Shown: one piece after another, positions 17,173 through 26,126 of the stretch
Position numbering within the stretch: position 1 is the stretch's first letter
How the letters are laid out: each line of letters starts with the position of its first letter
NCBI GenBank assembly: GCA_028290305.1
Contig: JAQGKC010000013.1
Location: 15,903-79,902 of the forward strand
Direction of reading: 5' to 3'
Length of the DNA stretch: 64,000 bases
Source of the DNA: Bradyrhizobium sp.
GTDB taxonomy: Bacteria > Pseudomonadota > Alphaproteobacteria > Rhizobiales > Xanthobacteraceae
Translations under genes and position numbers: made by a program
Notes under the pieces: generated by a model
The model's database searches: none
What the model was told of the DNA's origin: nothing
The model's input: only the letters and a program-made list of their open reading frames with translations

Positions 17173-18645
17173 ATGATGACGCGTTCTCTTGTCACGCTGG
17201 CGTTTCTTGCGGGCACCGCCATCGCAAGCATTGCGCCCGCCGTCGCCGGCCAGGCTCCCGGCGCCGCCGCTGACCCGGATATTCCGGTCAGTCACCACGA
17301 CCGCGTCTATACCGCCGAGCAGTTCTCCAACACAGTCTCCGTCACTGATCCCGTCGACAACAAGCTGGTCGGCGTCATTCGGCTCGGCGATCCGCAGCCG
17401 GGCAATTTCAGTCCGCTCTACAAGGGGCAGGTCCTGGTCCACGGCATGGGCTTTTCGCCCGATCACAAGACCATCGCCGTGGTCTCGATCGGAAGTAATT
17501 CGGTGACGTTCATCGACACCGCCACCAATGCGGTGAAGCGCACGACTTATGTCGGCCGATCGCCACACGAGGCATTCTTTACGCCGGATGGCAGCGAAGT
17601 GTGGGTGACGGTACGCGGCGAAGATTACGTCGCGGTGCTCGACGGAAAAACCTTCGAGGAGAAAAGCCGCATCAAGGTGCCGGCAGGCCCCGGTATGCAA
17701 ATCTTCTCGCCGGACGGCAAGTATGGCTACGTCTGTTCATCATTCAATCCGGATACGGTGGTCATTACCGTTGCCGATCATCAGATCGTCGGCCACGTCA
17801 AGCAGGACAGTCCGTTCTGCCCGAACATCGCCGCGACGCCGGACGGCAAACAAGTCTGGTTCACGCTCAAGGACTCTGGCCACACGGAGGTGTTCGATGC
17901 CAAGCCGCCGTTCGCGGTACTGAAAACGATCGATACCGGACCGATCAGCAATCACGTGAACATCGTTCACAATCGCAATGGCACCTTTGCCTATGTGACC
18001 GTCGGCGGACTGAACGAGGTGAAGGTATTTCGTACCGACGATTTTTCGCAGGTCGCGACCATCCCGGTCGGCAAGCTGCCGCATGGGATCTGGCCGTCGG
18101 GAGACGGCACCCGGGTGTATGTCGGGCTCGAAAACGCCGACGCCGTGACTGCGATCGACACGTTGACCAACAAGGTGATCGCAACCAGCGCGATCGGCCA
18201 GGCGCCGCAGGCCATCACCTATGTTCCCAATGCCGTGCCCGAGGGCAGCGGCACCGAGGGGCTGCAGCCGCTCGGCGTGGCTGGCCAAGCCACCCATCTT
18301 GCGCTCGGCGCAGCAGTCGGCAAGACCGAAGAAGGAACGGGCAAGATGCCGACCAGCGTCTCGCTGTTCGACCAGGGCTTGATCCAGGTGTTGCAGGCGT
18401 CCGTCACCGGATTGCAGCCGAAGCACCCCTATGTGCTGGCACTTTCCAATCGGCCGAACGGGGACGGCGCGCTTGAGCCGCTCGCAGCTTTCATGACCAA
18501 TCCGGCCGGTTCGGCGATCGTCAATGCAACGGGCCCGATCCGGCAGTTGGTGCAGGGCGAAGACAAAATCCAGCGCCGGTATCTCGTGATCGCACAAGGC
18601 GACCCGGCCAAGCCCGGTTCAATCGTCCAGGTCCAGTTGCAGTGA
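17173..18645 (+). CDS. YVTN/NHL-type beta-propeller periplasmic protein
   Basis: A 490-aa secreted protein with a signal peptide (cleavage near AVAG, residue 26). Repeated blades have the form NSVTFIDTATNAV, DGSEVWVTVRGEDYVAVLDGK and ADAVTAIDTLTNKVIAT. The last roughly 110 residues leave the repeat pattern and form a separate C-terminal region. TAGGAG precedes adjacent ATG codons at 17173 and 17176. Beta-propellers of this kind often bind partners or cofactors in the periplasm. It is encoded in the DUF305-CopC-CopD unit, so a role in metal or redox protein handling is plausible but unproven. Confidence 0.85.
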   Translation: MMTRSLVTLAFLAGTAIASIAPAVAGQAPGAAADPDIPVSHHDRVYTAEQFSNTVSVTDPVDNKLVGVIRLGDPQPGNFSPLYKGQVLVHGMGFSPDHKTIAVVSIGSNSVTFIDTATNAVKRTTYVGRSPHEAFFTPDGSEVWVTVRGEDYVAVLDGKTFEEKSRIKVPAGPGMQIFSPDGKYGYVCSSFNPDTVVITVADHQIVGHVKQDSPFCPNIAATPDGKQVWFTLKDSGHTEVFDAKPPFAVLKTIDTGPISNHVNIVHNRNGTFAYVTVGGLNEVKVFRTDDFSQVATIPVGKLPHGIWPSGDGTRVYVGLENADAVTAIDTLTNKVIATSAIGQAPQAITYVPNAVPEGSGTEGLQPLGVAGQATHLALGAAVGKTEEGTGKMPTSVSLFDQGLIQVLQASVTGLQPKHPYVLALSNRPNGDGALEPLAAFMTNPAGSAIVNATGPIRQLVQGEDKIQRRYLVIAQGDPAKPGSIVQVQLQ

Positions 18646-18737
18646 TCCGTACTGGCCGGGTCCGGCTTCGTTACCCGAGCGCCGGCTTCGTCGAAACAGG
18701 CACAAGCCGAAAAGCCGTTCGTGATGAGTAACTGGTA

Positions 18738-19100
18738 ATGAGCAAGATCTTTGCACTGGCCGTTCTGATGTGCGTAGCGTCAAGCGGCGCGGCCTCGGCG
18801 CATGCTCATCTGGTGTCGTCTGAGCCTGTCGGCGATGCCGTGGTTCATATCGCGCCACGGCAGTTGAAACTGACCTTTTCCGAAGCGCTGGAGCCAAAGC
18901 TGAGCGGCGTCACCGTCAGCGCTTCCGGCAAGGGTGAAACGCCGACAGACGCCGTGACCCTTGCCGACAGCGACGCAAAGACATTGATTGTAACGCTGCC
19001 GGCGCCGCTCGCGGCTGGCACATACACGGTCGGCTGGCATGCGCTTTCGAAAGACGGCCATGCCACGCAAAGCTCATACTCCTTTGCGGTCGCGCCTTGA
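18738..19100 (+). CDS. copC: CopC-type periplasmic copper-binding protein
   Basis: A 120-aa protein with a signal peptide (cleavage expected after ASA, residue 21). The mature protein then begins HAHLVSSEP, placing a His at or near the N terminus as in copper-binding CopC. The fold ends with GWHALSKDGHATQSSYSF, which contains the second conserved His of the DGH motif. Length is typical. Its TGA overlaps the TTG start of copD, so the two are translationally coupled. It delivers or sequesters Cu(II) in the periplasm. Confidence 0.92.
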   Translation: MSKIFALAVLMCVASSGAASAHAHLVSSEPVGDAVVHIAPRQLKLTFSEALEPKLSGVTVSASGKGETPTDAVTLADSDAKTLIVTLPAPLAAGTYTVGWHALSKDGHATQSSYSFAVAP

Positions 19101-19984
19101 ATGCACTGCAGGTTGGGATCGCGGCGTGCCGGCTGGGATCGTTCGCAGCGGCGATGGTCTTGTTCGGGTCGAGCATCTTCGCGTTGGCCTTTGCGGATGG
19201 CGCACTTGGCGATTTCATTGCCCAACGGCTCCGCCTCTGCACCGGCCTCGCCGTCGTTCTCGCCCTCGTCGCCGCAACGGTGTCGCTGCCGCTCGCTGTT
19301 GTCGCGATGGCCGGGGGCTGGCGAGGGGCGATGCACCCCGACACGGTGTCGACCGTTCTGTGGGAGACTACGTCAGGGCGCATAATCCCGGTCCGGCTGG
19401 GTCTCGCCATCCTGCTCGCCGGCGTCTTCGCGGCATCATCGCGGCCGGCGCCTGGGCTGTTGATACTCTCCGGCCTGTTGCTCGCAAGTTTCGCATTCTC
19501 CGGTCACGCGGTCATGGACGAGGGCGCGCGCGGCCTCCTTCATCGCGGCAACGATATCGTGCACCTCATCGCGGCGGCGGCGTGGCTGGGATCGCTGGTA
19601 GCGCTGCTTCCGTGTCTGTCGGCGTTGCATCAACCCGCGCTCTGCAAAGAGAGCGGCCTAGCACTTCGGCGTTTTTCGATAGCCGGCCACGGCGCGGTGG
19701 CGCTGGTGCTGGCGACGGGCGTCGCCAACACGTTGTTGGTGGCGGGACCGCCGGGCGGCTGGCTGAACCCGTCGCCCTATCATATCCTGCTGGCGATCAA
19801 GGCGACGCTGGTCGTTACCATGGTTGGTGTTGCGATCGTCAACCGATACGTCTGGGTGCCGAGGCTGAAGAGCCGCGGCGAGGCGGCGGTGCGGGCCATT
19901 ACCCACGGCACGATTGCAGAACTGCTGCTGGGCGCGGCTGTGCTGGCATTGGTGGCGCTGCTCGGCTTGTTCGATCCCAGTTAG
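19097..19984 (+). CDS. copD: CopD family inner-membrane copper protein
   Basis: A 295-aa polytopic membrane protein with about eight hydrophobic segments, typical of stand-alone CopD. The conserved region HRGNDIVHLIAAAAWLGSL (about residues 151-169) carries membrane His residues. The start is TTG at 19097, overlapping the copC stop as TTGA; the next in-frame ATG would remove part of the first helix. With CopC it likely moves copper across the inner membrane. It is the last gene of the module. Confidence 0.88.
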   Translation: MNALQVGIAACRLGSFAAAMVLFGSSIFALAFADGALGDFIAQRLRLCTGLAVVLALVAATVSLPLAVVAMAGGWRGAMHPDTVSTVLWETTSGRIIPVRLGLAILLAGVFAASSRPAPGLLILSGLLLASFAFSGHAVMDEGARGLLHRGNDIVHLIAAAAWLGSLVALLPCLSALHQPALCKESGLALRRFSIAGHGAVALVLATGVANTLLVAGPPGGWLNPSPYHILLAIKATLVVTMVGVAIVNRYVWVPRLKSRGEAAVRAITHGTIAELLLGAAVLALVALLGLFDPS

Positions 19985-20038
19985 ATGATGTCGAACGCGA
20001 ACCATGCAGAGCAACTGGCAGGCCGGAATCGCCTGCTG

Positions 20039-20638
20039 TTAAAAGCTGGGCGGCGTATTCACCCAAAGCACGCGAGCGATTTTTTTCCGGTTATTGACGT
20101 AGGAGTGAGGCCGCTCCGACCGAAAATAAAAGCTGTCGCCTTCCCGCAACTGGTACTTGTGGTTGTCCACGATCAGTTCGATCTCGCCATCGAGCACGTA
20201 GCCGAACTCCTCGCCCTCATGCTGAATGACGCCCTCGCTTCCGCCACCGGGCTCGATGTCGTTGATGTATCCCGAGAGCAGGTTGCCCCGGCCGCTCGGA
20301 ATCAGCGCCTCGAGCTTGCTGCCCTTGCCGCGGCGAACCTGATCGGTCCCGACCGTCGGGCGCTCGCCATGCCGCATCACGACACCAGATGGATCGCCAT
20401 TTTCCTGAAACAATCCCGATACCGGCATGCCAAGCGCCAGCGCCACCCGGTGCATCATCTTGATCGAAGGATTTGCATTGCCATTTTCGATCCGCGACAG
20501 CACCGATTCCGAACATCCGGCCAAACCGGCAAGCTGTTTCAGGGTAAAGCCCTTTAACAGACGCGTATGCTTCATCTTGAGGCCGACGCGAATTTCGGGG
20601 GCAACGACCGGACCCTTCTTCCTGACTGCAGCAACCAT
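20039..20638 (-). CDS. XRE family regulator with C-terminal cupin domain
   Basis: A 199-aa regulator. An N-terminal helix-turn-helix (FTLKQLAGLAGCSESVLSRIENG, about 31-53) is followed by a cupin_2 barrel (QHEGEEFGYVLDGEIELIV, then LREGDSFYFRSERPHSY). ATG 20638 follows AAGGACAGGG. This architecture is shared by PuuR-like regulators of amine and small-molecule catabolism, where the cupin senses the inducer. It is co-directional with and downstream of the DUF1989/ABC operon after a 232-bp gap, and probably regulates it. Confidence 0.9.
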   Translation of the reverse strand: MVAAVRKKGPVVAPEIRVGLKMKHTRLLKGFTLKQLAGLAGCSESVLSRIENGNANPSIKMMHRVALALGMPVSGLFQENGDPSGVVMRHGERPTVGTDQVRRGKGSKLEALIPSGRGNLLSGYINDIEPGGGSEGVIQHEGEEFGYVLDGEIELIVDNHKYQLREGDSFYFRSERPHSYVNNRKKIARVLWVNTPPSF

Positions 20639-20870
20639 CGCCCTGTCCTTATCAATCCTCAAATGTGCACCACCTCTCGGCCGCAACCGATTTCAACCAC
20701 GGCTCTGCTTGCGATTGGCCGCCAGAACATATCCTCCCCGGCCGAGATTGGACGCCAACCCGACAGTGGCACGAACGAACTGAAACGGCTCGTCGAAATC
20801 TCATCGAGGGGCTAGTTTTGCAATGGCTTTTGATTGCGTTGACGTGGGCTAAGGGCGGGATCCGCTGCGA

Positions 20871-21803
20871 TCAAGTCGATGCCGCGTGTTTGGGTCCGCG
20901 CATGAACTCTCCGATCCACCACGTAAAGAACACGTAGCGCAGAACCTCAGCATCGCTTTCGCCATATTTCCCGGTGGCCTTTAACTGCTCTACCCATTCG
21001 AACTCCTCAGCCGTCAGCTTTACTTCAAGTTCGGAAATCCGGAGCGGGACATTGGCGAATTCCGGCCGATAGCCAGTGTCCCTGTAGAGCTCACGATCCG
21101 CTTTGATATTCTTGACCTTGAAATCAGCCGGGCCTCGTTGGCTCTTCAATCGCGGAAGTTCGGAGATTTGGCTCCAGTCATGGTCGGTGCCTTCGAAAAT
21201 TGTCAGCTTTAGTGGCTTCAATTCGAAATCGCTGGTCATCATGACGTCGGCGCCGCATACGTTTGGGACCGCGAGCACGTCCATGAGCGCCAATAACTCA
21301 ACGTAGTCGCCCCGCTCTGCGGTGTTTTTTGCGATATACGGATGGCCCGTCGCATCGACGCCGGTGTGCATGAAGAAATTAAAAGAATCGTGGACATCGT
21401 CCGGCGTGAGACCAAATTCGCGCTGCGCTTCCGCCTGGATGTCATGGCAATTGGTGTGCACCGGCAGACCGTACTGATATTCAAACAGGAATCCGCTGCA
21501 TCGGGGATAGAGGACATCATTGGTGCCAACCGTGTCCTCGATGATTGCCATCATCGGCCGTTCCCGGGGCGGTGCCGACCATAGAAAATCACCTTTGGTG
21601 GGATGCAGTCCATGCAAGTGGCGCGTCCGGCCTGTATGGAAGAATTCCTTGTAGTCGTGAAGGTTGAAGCAGTTGAAATCAGCGCATTGGCGCCCACTCG
21701 TCTGCTCGATGCGCAGCACCTGCCCTCGCCGCAATTCCAGTGCCTTGCCGGTTCCGGGTTCGATCGTCAGCTCGTGAACGGTCTTTCGCGGAGACGTCGT
21801 CAT
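20871..21803 (-). CDS. DUF1989 (urea carboxylase-associated family) protein
   Basis: A 310-aa soluble protein. The family's conserved residues include SGRQCADFNCFN, HTNCHDIQ and FNFFMHTG. Members accompany urea carboxylase and aminomethyltransferase-like genes and may be metal-dependent hydrolases or demethylating enzymes, but no reaction is firmly assigned here. The start ATG overlaps the stop of the upstream ribbon-helix-helix gene by 4 bp. It is the last gene of the leftward ABC/RidA operon, pointing to breakdown of a nitrogen compound imported by that system. Confidence 0.85.
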   Translation of the reverse strand: MTTSPRKTVHELTIEPGTGKALELRRGQVLRIEQTSGRQCADFNCFNLHDYKEFFHTGRTRHLHGLHPTKGDFLWSAPPRERPMMAIIEDTVGTNDVLYPRCSGFLFEYQYGLPVHTNCHDIQAEAQREFGLTPDDVHDSFNFFMHTGVDATGHPYIAKNTAERGDYVELLALMDVLAVPNVCGADVMMTSDFELKPLKLTIFEGTDHDWSQISELPRLKSQRGPADFKVKNIKADRELYRDTGYRPEFANVPLRISELEVKLTAEEFEWVEQLKATGKYGESDAEVLRYVFFTWWIGEFMRGPKHAAST

Positions 21804-21967
21804 GATTTTTTCCCGTTGGTCGCGGGGGAAAGATGCGCGGCAGCGAATTCGCGCAATGCCCTGCGGATCAGCTCTTCCCTGCCGCCGCTTTCGCCGGCCT
21901 TGACGCTATTGTCGATCAACTCAAGCTGCTGCTGGTTCAGGCGCAGCCGCACCGTCGTTTCCGTCAT
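21800..21967 (-). CDS. Small ribbon-helix-helix DNA-binding protein
   Basis: A 55-aa protein. TTVRLRLNQQQLELIDN forms the beta-strand and first helix, and GGREELIRRALREFAA the second, matching MetJ/Arc/CopG-type dimers. ATG 21967 is 9 nt from GAGGGA; two in-frame ATGs lie slightly upstream. It overlaps the DUF1989 start by 4 bp (ATGA), so it is translationally coupled to an enzyme gene rather than to a toxin. A local repressor of the operon is likely. Confidence 0.75.
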   Translation of the reverse strand: MTETTVRLRLNQQQLELIDNSVKAGESGGREELIRRALREFAAAHLSPATNGKKS

Positions 21968-22033
21968 GCGCATCATTCCCTCACGCAATTAAGCCTCGCG
22001 CCGTTCCGACGCGAGGCTTGTCTGAATCATCGG

Positions 22034-23014
22034 TTATGGAGTCCAGCCCTTCGGTGCCTGCATGCTCGACTTGTCGATCGAGTTCAGGGTCGCCATGGTC
22101 ACCGGAATGAGCGGCACTTCGTCCTTTTTCTTCTCAAGCGGTTTTCCCTTCACAAGCGCATCCATCATCCGGACAGCGGATCGGCCGATCACGACCGGCT
22201 GTTGCGCCACGACATAATCGGCGCAACCCGCGCGCATCATCTCCTCGGCGGCCTCGCCGAGCACGGCAAACATGACTTTCACCTTGCCGCACTTCTGCGC
22301 GGCCTGAGCTGCGCGCGCGGCGCCAACCCCGTAGGTATCGTCGGCACCGTAGAGCATATCGACCTTGGGGAACCGCTGCAGAAAGTCATTGGCGACCGAC
22401 AGCGCGATCGCTGGATCCTGCTCGCTGGTCTGCTCCGCCACGATTTTCAGATTGGTGCCTGCGATATCCTCCTTGAAACACCGGAGCCGGTCCGACGCCC
22501 AGAACGCTCCCGGAGGTCCTGCCAACACCGCGATGGTGCCTCCATTCGGAAGCAGCGTCTTGGCGCCTTTGGCCAGCTCATGACCGACATTGCAATGGCT
22601 GGAGGATGCGGCGGCATCTGCGTCGACATCGCTTGCGACAATCGGACTGCCCGCGCCGATCACCGGAATTTTTGCGGAATTGGCCTGCTTCACCACGCCA
22701 TTGAAAGATGCGGGATTGGCGGGGTCCATCAGGATCGCAACGACTTTCTGTACGACCAAATTCGAAAACTGGCTGACCTGCTTATCGACATTGGCATAGC
22801 CGCCCGCGTCCTGGATGACGACGTCGTAGCCCAATTTCTTGGCTTCGTCGGAAATGCCGTACAGTACCGGCGTAAACCAGGGCCCCTTGATGTTCGGCAT
22901 CGATACGCCGACCTTTTCAGCTGCATTGGCCGGTTGGCCAACAAGAAGTGCTAGTCCGATCGAAGCGACCATACCGGCCACGCCAACCCTGCCGAAAGCC
23001 CGATATCTTTGCAT
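22034..23014 (-). CDS. Sugar-type ABC transporter substrate-binding protein (Peripla_BP_4)
   Basis: A 326-aa RbsB-like binding protein. The signal peptide ends near ANAAE (residue 33), and the mature start is KVGVSMPNIKGPWFTPVLYGI. Two Rossmann-like lobes of normal length follow. It is encoded directly after the permease gene (39 bp) and the dual ATPase gene, giving a complete importer. The neighbouring RidA and DUF1989 genes suggest that the ligand is a nitrogen-containing small molecule rather than a simple sugar (inference). Confidence 0.9.
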   Translation of the reverse strand: MQRYRAFGRVGVAGMVASIGLALLVGQPANAAEKVGVSMPNIKGPWFTPVLYGISDEAKKLGYDVVIQDAGGYANVDKQVSQFSNLVVQKVVAILMDPANPASFNGVVKQANSAKIPVIGAGSPIVASDVDADAAASSSHCNVGHELAKGAKTLLPNGGTIAVLAGPPGAFWASDRLRCFKEDIAGTNLKIVAEQTSEQDPAIALSVANDFLQRFPKVDMLYGADDTYGVGAARAAQAAQKCGKVKVMFAVLGEAAEEMMRAGCADYVVAQQPVVIGRSAVRMMDALVKGKPLEKKKDEVPLIPVTMATLNSIDKSSMQAPKGWTP

Positions 23015-23053
23015 TGCATTCTCCTGTTACGAGTTACGGATACTGACCCGGCG

Positions 23054-24064
23054 TCAACCCTTTTTGCCCGCACGCGAGCCGATGAAAGCCTGATCCAGCG
23101 CGACGGCGAGGATCAGCGCGCCGCCGATCACCATCATCTGCGTGTAGGATGGAACGTTCAGCAGATTCAGGCCGTTCGAGAGAATGCTGACGAACAGCAC
23201 CCCGAACGCCACGCCGATGACGGAGCCGCGGCCGCCGAACAACGAGATCCCGCCGAGGACAACCGCCGCCACCGATTCCAGCGGAAGCGTCGTGCCCAGC
23301 GACGGCTGTCCCGAAGCCACGCGCGCCGTAAGAATGATGGACCCGACCGCGGCGCACATGCCGCTGAAGACATACGCGGCGACCTTGACGGCGCCGATTT
23401 GAATGCCCGAAAGCCGCGCCGCTTCTTCATTGCCGCCGACCGCGTAAATTCGGCGGCCAAGCCGGGTGTATTGCAGAATGAGAAATGCAATCAGCAGCAC
23501 CATCAGAGCGATGATGACGGGAACGGGAATTCCCAGAACGAGCTCATAGGCGAGGTCAGCAAAGGACCCGGGAACGCCGGTCACGGCGACGCCCCCGCTC
23601 AGGCTCAACGCAAGGCCCGAGACGATGGACATCATGGCCAGCGTGGTGATGAAGGGAAACACCTTGAAGCGCGTGATGACGATCCCGTTCACCAGCCCGA
23701 CGCCCGCGCCGGTGACAAGCGAAGCGACCATCCCCGCCCCAACGCCGTAATTGCGCATGGTGAGAGCACCGACGATGCTGACCAAAGCAACGATCGAACC
23801 CACGGAAAGATCAAGGCCCGCCGTAAGGATTGCAAAGGTTTGGCCGAAAGAGACCGCCGCGAGCGCTGCGGCCGATACGCCGATATTCCTGAAATTCGTC
23901 AGTGAGAAGAATACTTCCGAATTCGCGGAGAATAATGCCGTCAATATCACCACGATGACCGGAAGGCCGATTTCCCGGCCGTAGCGCTGAAGAAACGCGA
24001 CCGGTTTAACGCGGTCGCCGTTCGCGGGAGGGATCTTATCGGCGCTCTCCGAAATGCCCATCAT
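23054..24064 (-). CDS. Sugar-type ABC transporter permease (RbsC-like)
   Basis: A 336-aa integral membrane protein with about ten hydrophobic segments. It has the BPD_transp_2 signatures GLDLSVGSIVALVSI and LGGISLFGGRGSVIGV. The start overlaps the ATPase stop by 4 bp. It forms the membrane channel of the importer with the ATPase at 24061-25650 and the binding protein at 22034-23014. Confidence 0.92.
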   Translation of the reverse strand: MMGISESADKIPPANGDRVKPVAFLQRYGREIGLPVIVVILTALFSANSEVFFSLTNFRNIGVSAAALAAVSFGQTFAILTAGLDLSVGSIVALVSIVGALTMRNYGVGAGMVASLVTGAGVGLVNGIVITRFKVFPFITTLAMMSIVSGLALSLSGGVAVTGVPGSFADLAYELVLGIPVPVIIALMVLLIAFLILQYTRLGRRIYAVGGNEEAARLSGIQIGAVKVAAYVFSGMCAAVGSIILTARVASGQPSLGTTLPLESVAAVVLGGISLFGGRGSVIGVAFGVLFVSILSNGLNLLNVPSYTQMMVIGGALILAVALDQAFIGSRAGKKG

Positions 24065-25650
24065 CGCGCAGCCCCTGCCGGGAATGCTGCGGGCTTCGCG
24101 GACATGTGGGCGGCGAAGGCACCGGCGAGGATGCGCTGTTCGTCGAATTCCGCCTGCGGGATTTCATCCCAGATGCGGCCACCCGACATGGCGTAGATCC
24201 TGTGGCAGACATTCATCAGTTCGGGCAATTCGGAAGAAACCAGGATGACGGCGGCGCCATCTGAGGCCAGACGATGGATCAGCCGATACACTTCTGCTTT
24301 CGCGCCGACGTCGATGCCGCGCGTCGGCTCGTCGAAGATGAGGATGTCGGCCTGGGTCAGGACCCATTTTCCGATCACAAGCTTTTGCTGATTGCCGCCG
24401 GACGCTGTCCCGGCCAGCGCGTCGAGTTGTCCCCGAAACTGCAGTCTGTCGGCGACCGTTCGCGCGGTCCGGCCAACCGCTTTCCAGGACACCAATCCTG
24501 CGACGCAGGACCTTTCGAGCGACGCCATCACGATGTTCTCGGTCCCCGACATCGAAAGCACGAGACCATGATCTTTGCGGTCTTCGGGGAGGTAGGCGAT
24601 GCCGGATGCGATGGCATCACGCGGACTATGGATGGTGATCACTTTACCGCTTTTGCGGATTTCGCCGCTGTCCAGCGCATCCGCTCCGAAAATGGCGCGC
24701 ATCACTTCGGTTCGCCCGGCTCCCACCAGACCGGCAAACCCGACGACTTCGCCGGCCCGCACGTTGAAACTTACATTCTCAAAAACGCCGCGGCGCGAGA
24801 GGTCGGACGCACTGAAGATCACTTCACCCAGGCTTTCGTTGCGCGGCGGGAAAAGCTCGGCGATGGGCCGGCCGATCATCAGGCCGATCAATTCGCTGGT
24901 ATCGGTGATCGCCTGGATATCCGAGGTCGCGATACGTTCTCCGCCTCTCAGCACGGTCACGCGGTCCGCGATCTCCATGACCTCGTCAAGCCGATGCGAG
25001 ACATACAGGATCGACGTCCCCTCGGATCGCAGCCGGACGATTAGCCGGCGCAGGGCGACGGCCTCATTTTCCGAAAGTGCCGCGGTCGGTTCATCCATAA
25101 TGATGACGGGCGCTCGCAGAACCAGCGCGCGCGCAATTTCGATAAGCTGCTTCTGGGCGGTCGAAAGGCTGCCCGCGCGCTGAGAGGGGCGTATTCCGGT
25201 TCCCGGCACCAGGGTTGCCAGGATGTCGGCGGCCATTCGTTCTGCTCTGCGCCGCGAATAAACCACGCCGAACAATTCCGGCTCATTGCCGAGAAAGATG
25301 TTTTCCGCAACGCTCAACTCCGGAACGATCATCAATTCCTGAAAGATCGTAACGATCCCACGCTTTCGCGCATCCATGGGTCCGGCGAAGGCGACCAGTT
25401 CTCCGCCGACCGACAGAGTGCCGCCGTCCGGCTGCACGTCGCCCGATAAGATCCGAATGAGCGTAGACTTTCCCGCGCCATTTTCGCCAATCAGCGCGTG
25501 AACCTCTCCGCGCCGCAAATCCAGGGAGACACCGCGCAGAGCCCGGACGCCGGGGTAGTCCTTCTGCAGATTGTCGAGCACGACAAACGGGGCCTCGTCC
25601 CGATCAAGAGCCGGCGTTGCCGTGGCTGCTGGTCGGGAGGATCCGCTCAT
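24061..25650 (-). CDS. Sugar-type ABC transporter ATPase with two ABC domains
   Basis: A 529-aa RbsA/MglA-type ATPase. The first domain has an intact Walker A (GENGAGKSTL) and Walker B (VIIMDEPTAALS), with a divergent signature LSTAQKQLIEIARAL. The second has the degenerate P-loop GLVGAGRTEVM, with Arg for Lys, and the signature ASGGNQQKLVIGKW. This asymmetry is normal for the family. It overlaps the RidA-like gene upstream by 4 bp and the permease downstream by 4 bp. Confidence 0.94.
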   Translation of the reverse strand: MSGSSRPAATATPALDRDEAPFVVLDNLQKDYPGVRALRGVSLDLRRGEVHALIGENGAGKSTLIRILSGDVQPDGGTLSVGGELVAFAGPMDARKRGIVTIFQELMIVPELSVAENIFLGNEPELFGVVYSRRRAERMAADILATLVPGTGIRPSQRAGSLSTAQKQLIEIARALVLRAPVIIMDEPTAALSENEAVALRRLIVRLRSEGTSILYVSHRLDEVMEIADRVTVLRGGERIATSDIQAITDTSELIGLMIGRPIAELFPPRNESLGEVIFSASDLSRRGVFENVSFNVRAGEVVGFAGLVGAGRTEVMRAIFGADALDSGEIRKSGKVITIHSPRDAIASGIAYLPEDRKDHGLVLSMSGTENIVMASLERSCVAGLVSWKAVGRTARTVADRLQFRGQLDALAGTASGGNQQKLVIGKWVLTQADILIFDEPTRGIDVGAKAEVYRLIHRLASDGAAVILVSSELPELMNVCHRIYAMSGGRIWDEIPQAEFDEQRILAGAFAAHMSAKPAAFPAGAAR

Positions 25651-26093
25651 GCGGCGCCGGGGGTCGTCAGATTGGCCGGCACCGCCGCGATCATATCAAG
25701 TTCGATCCGCGCACCGGGGGCGCTGAGGTTATTGATGCAGACCAGCGTGCCGGCCGGTACCCAGTCGCCAAAGTGCTCCACCAGAACTTCGTACATCGCA
25801 TCCATCTCGCGCATATCCGTGAGATATTTCGTCAGCTTGACGACGTGACGCCAGGTCAGCCCCTTGCTGTCGAGAATGATCTTGATGTTGGCCAGCGCCC
25901 GGCGCGTCTGCTCACGGATGTCGTCGGGAAGTACGTGCTCTTCGGGCACATGGGGATGCTTGTGATAAAGCGGCGACGCCGTGCAGCCGGCCAGAAAGAG
26001 AAAGCCCGCCGGAGCCTCGACGTAAACTGCCGGCGCATACGGCATGTTGTGCGCTTCTTCGGGACGGGGCTGAACTCCGGTAATGATTGTCAC
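25647..26093 (-). CDS. RidA/YjgF family protein lacking the catalytic Arg
   Basis: A 148-aa Rid-superfamily protein. The conserved central ILDSKGLTWRHVVKLTKYLTD and C-terminal half are clear. At the site where deaminase-active RidA has PAR(T/S), this protein has PAGT, so the Arg that binds the imine carboxylate is missing. It therefore belongs with the non-RidA Rid groups found in catabolic operons. It is translationally coupled to the ATPase gene. It may act on an intermediate of the imported nitrogen compound. Confidence 0.88.
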   Translation of the reverse strand: MTIITGVQPRPEEAHNMPYAPAVYVEAPAGFLFLAGCTASPLYHKHPHVPEEHVLPDDIREQTRRALANIKIILDSKGLTWRHVVKLTKYLTDMREMDAMYEVLVEHFGDWVPAGTLVCINNLSAPGARIELDMIAAVPANLTTPGAA

Positions 26094-26126
26094 GTCTGCA
26101 TTCTCCTGTAGCTGTGATCTCGACAG

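Noticed and set aside
21800..21967. RHH gene as an antitoxin of a toxin-antitoxin pair
   Set aside because: The coupled partner is a 310-aa DUF1989 enzyme with no toxin features.
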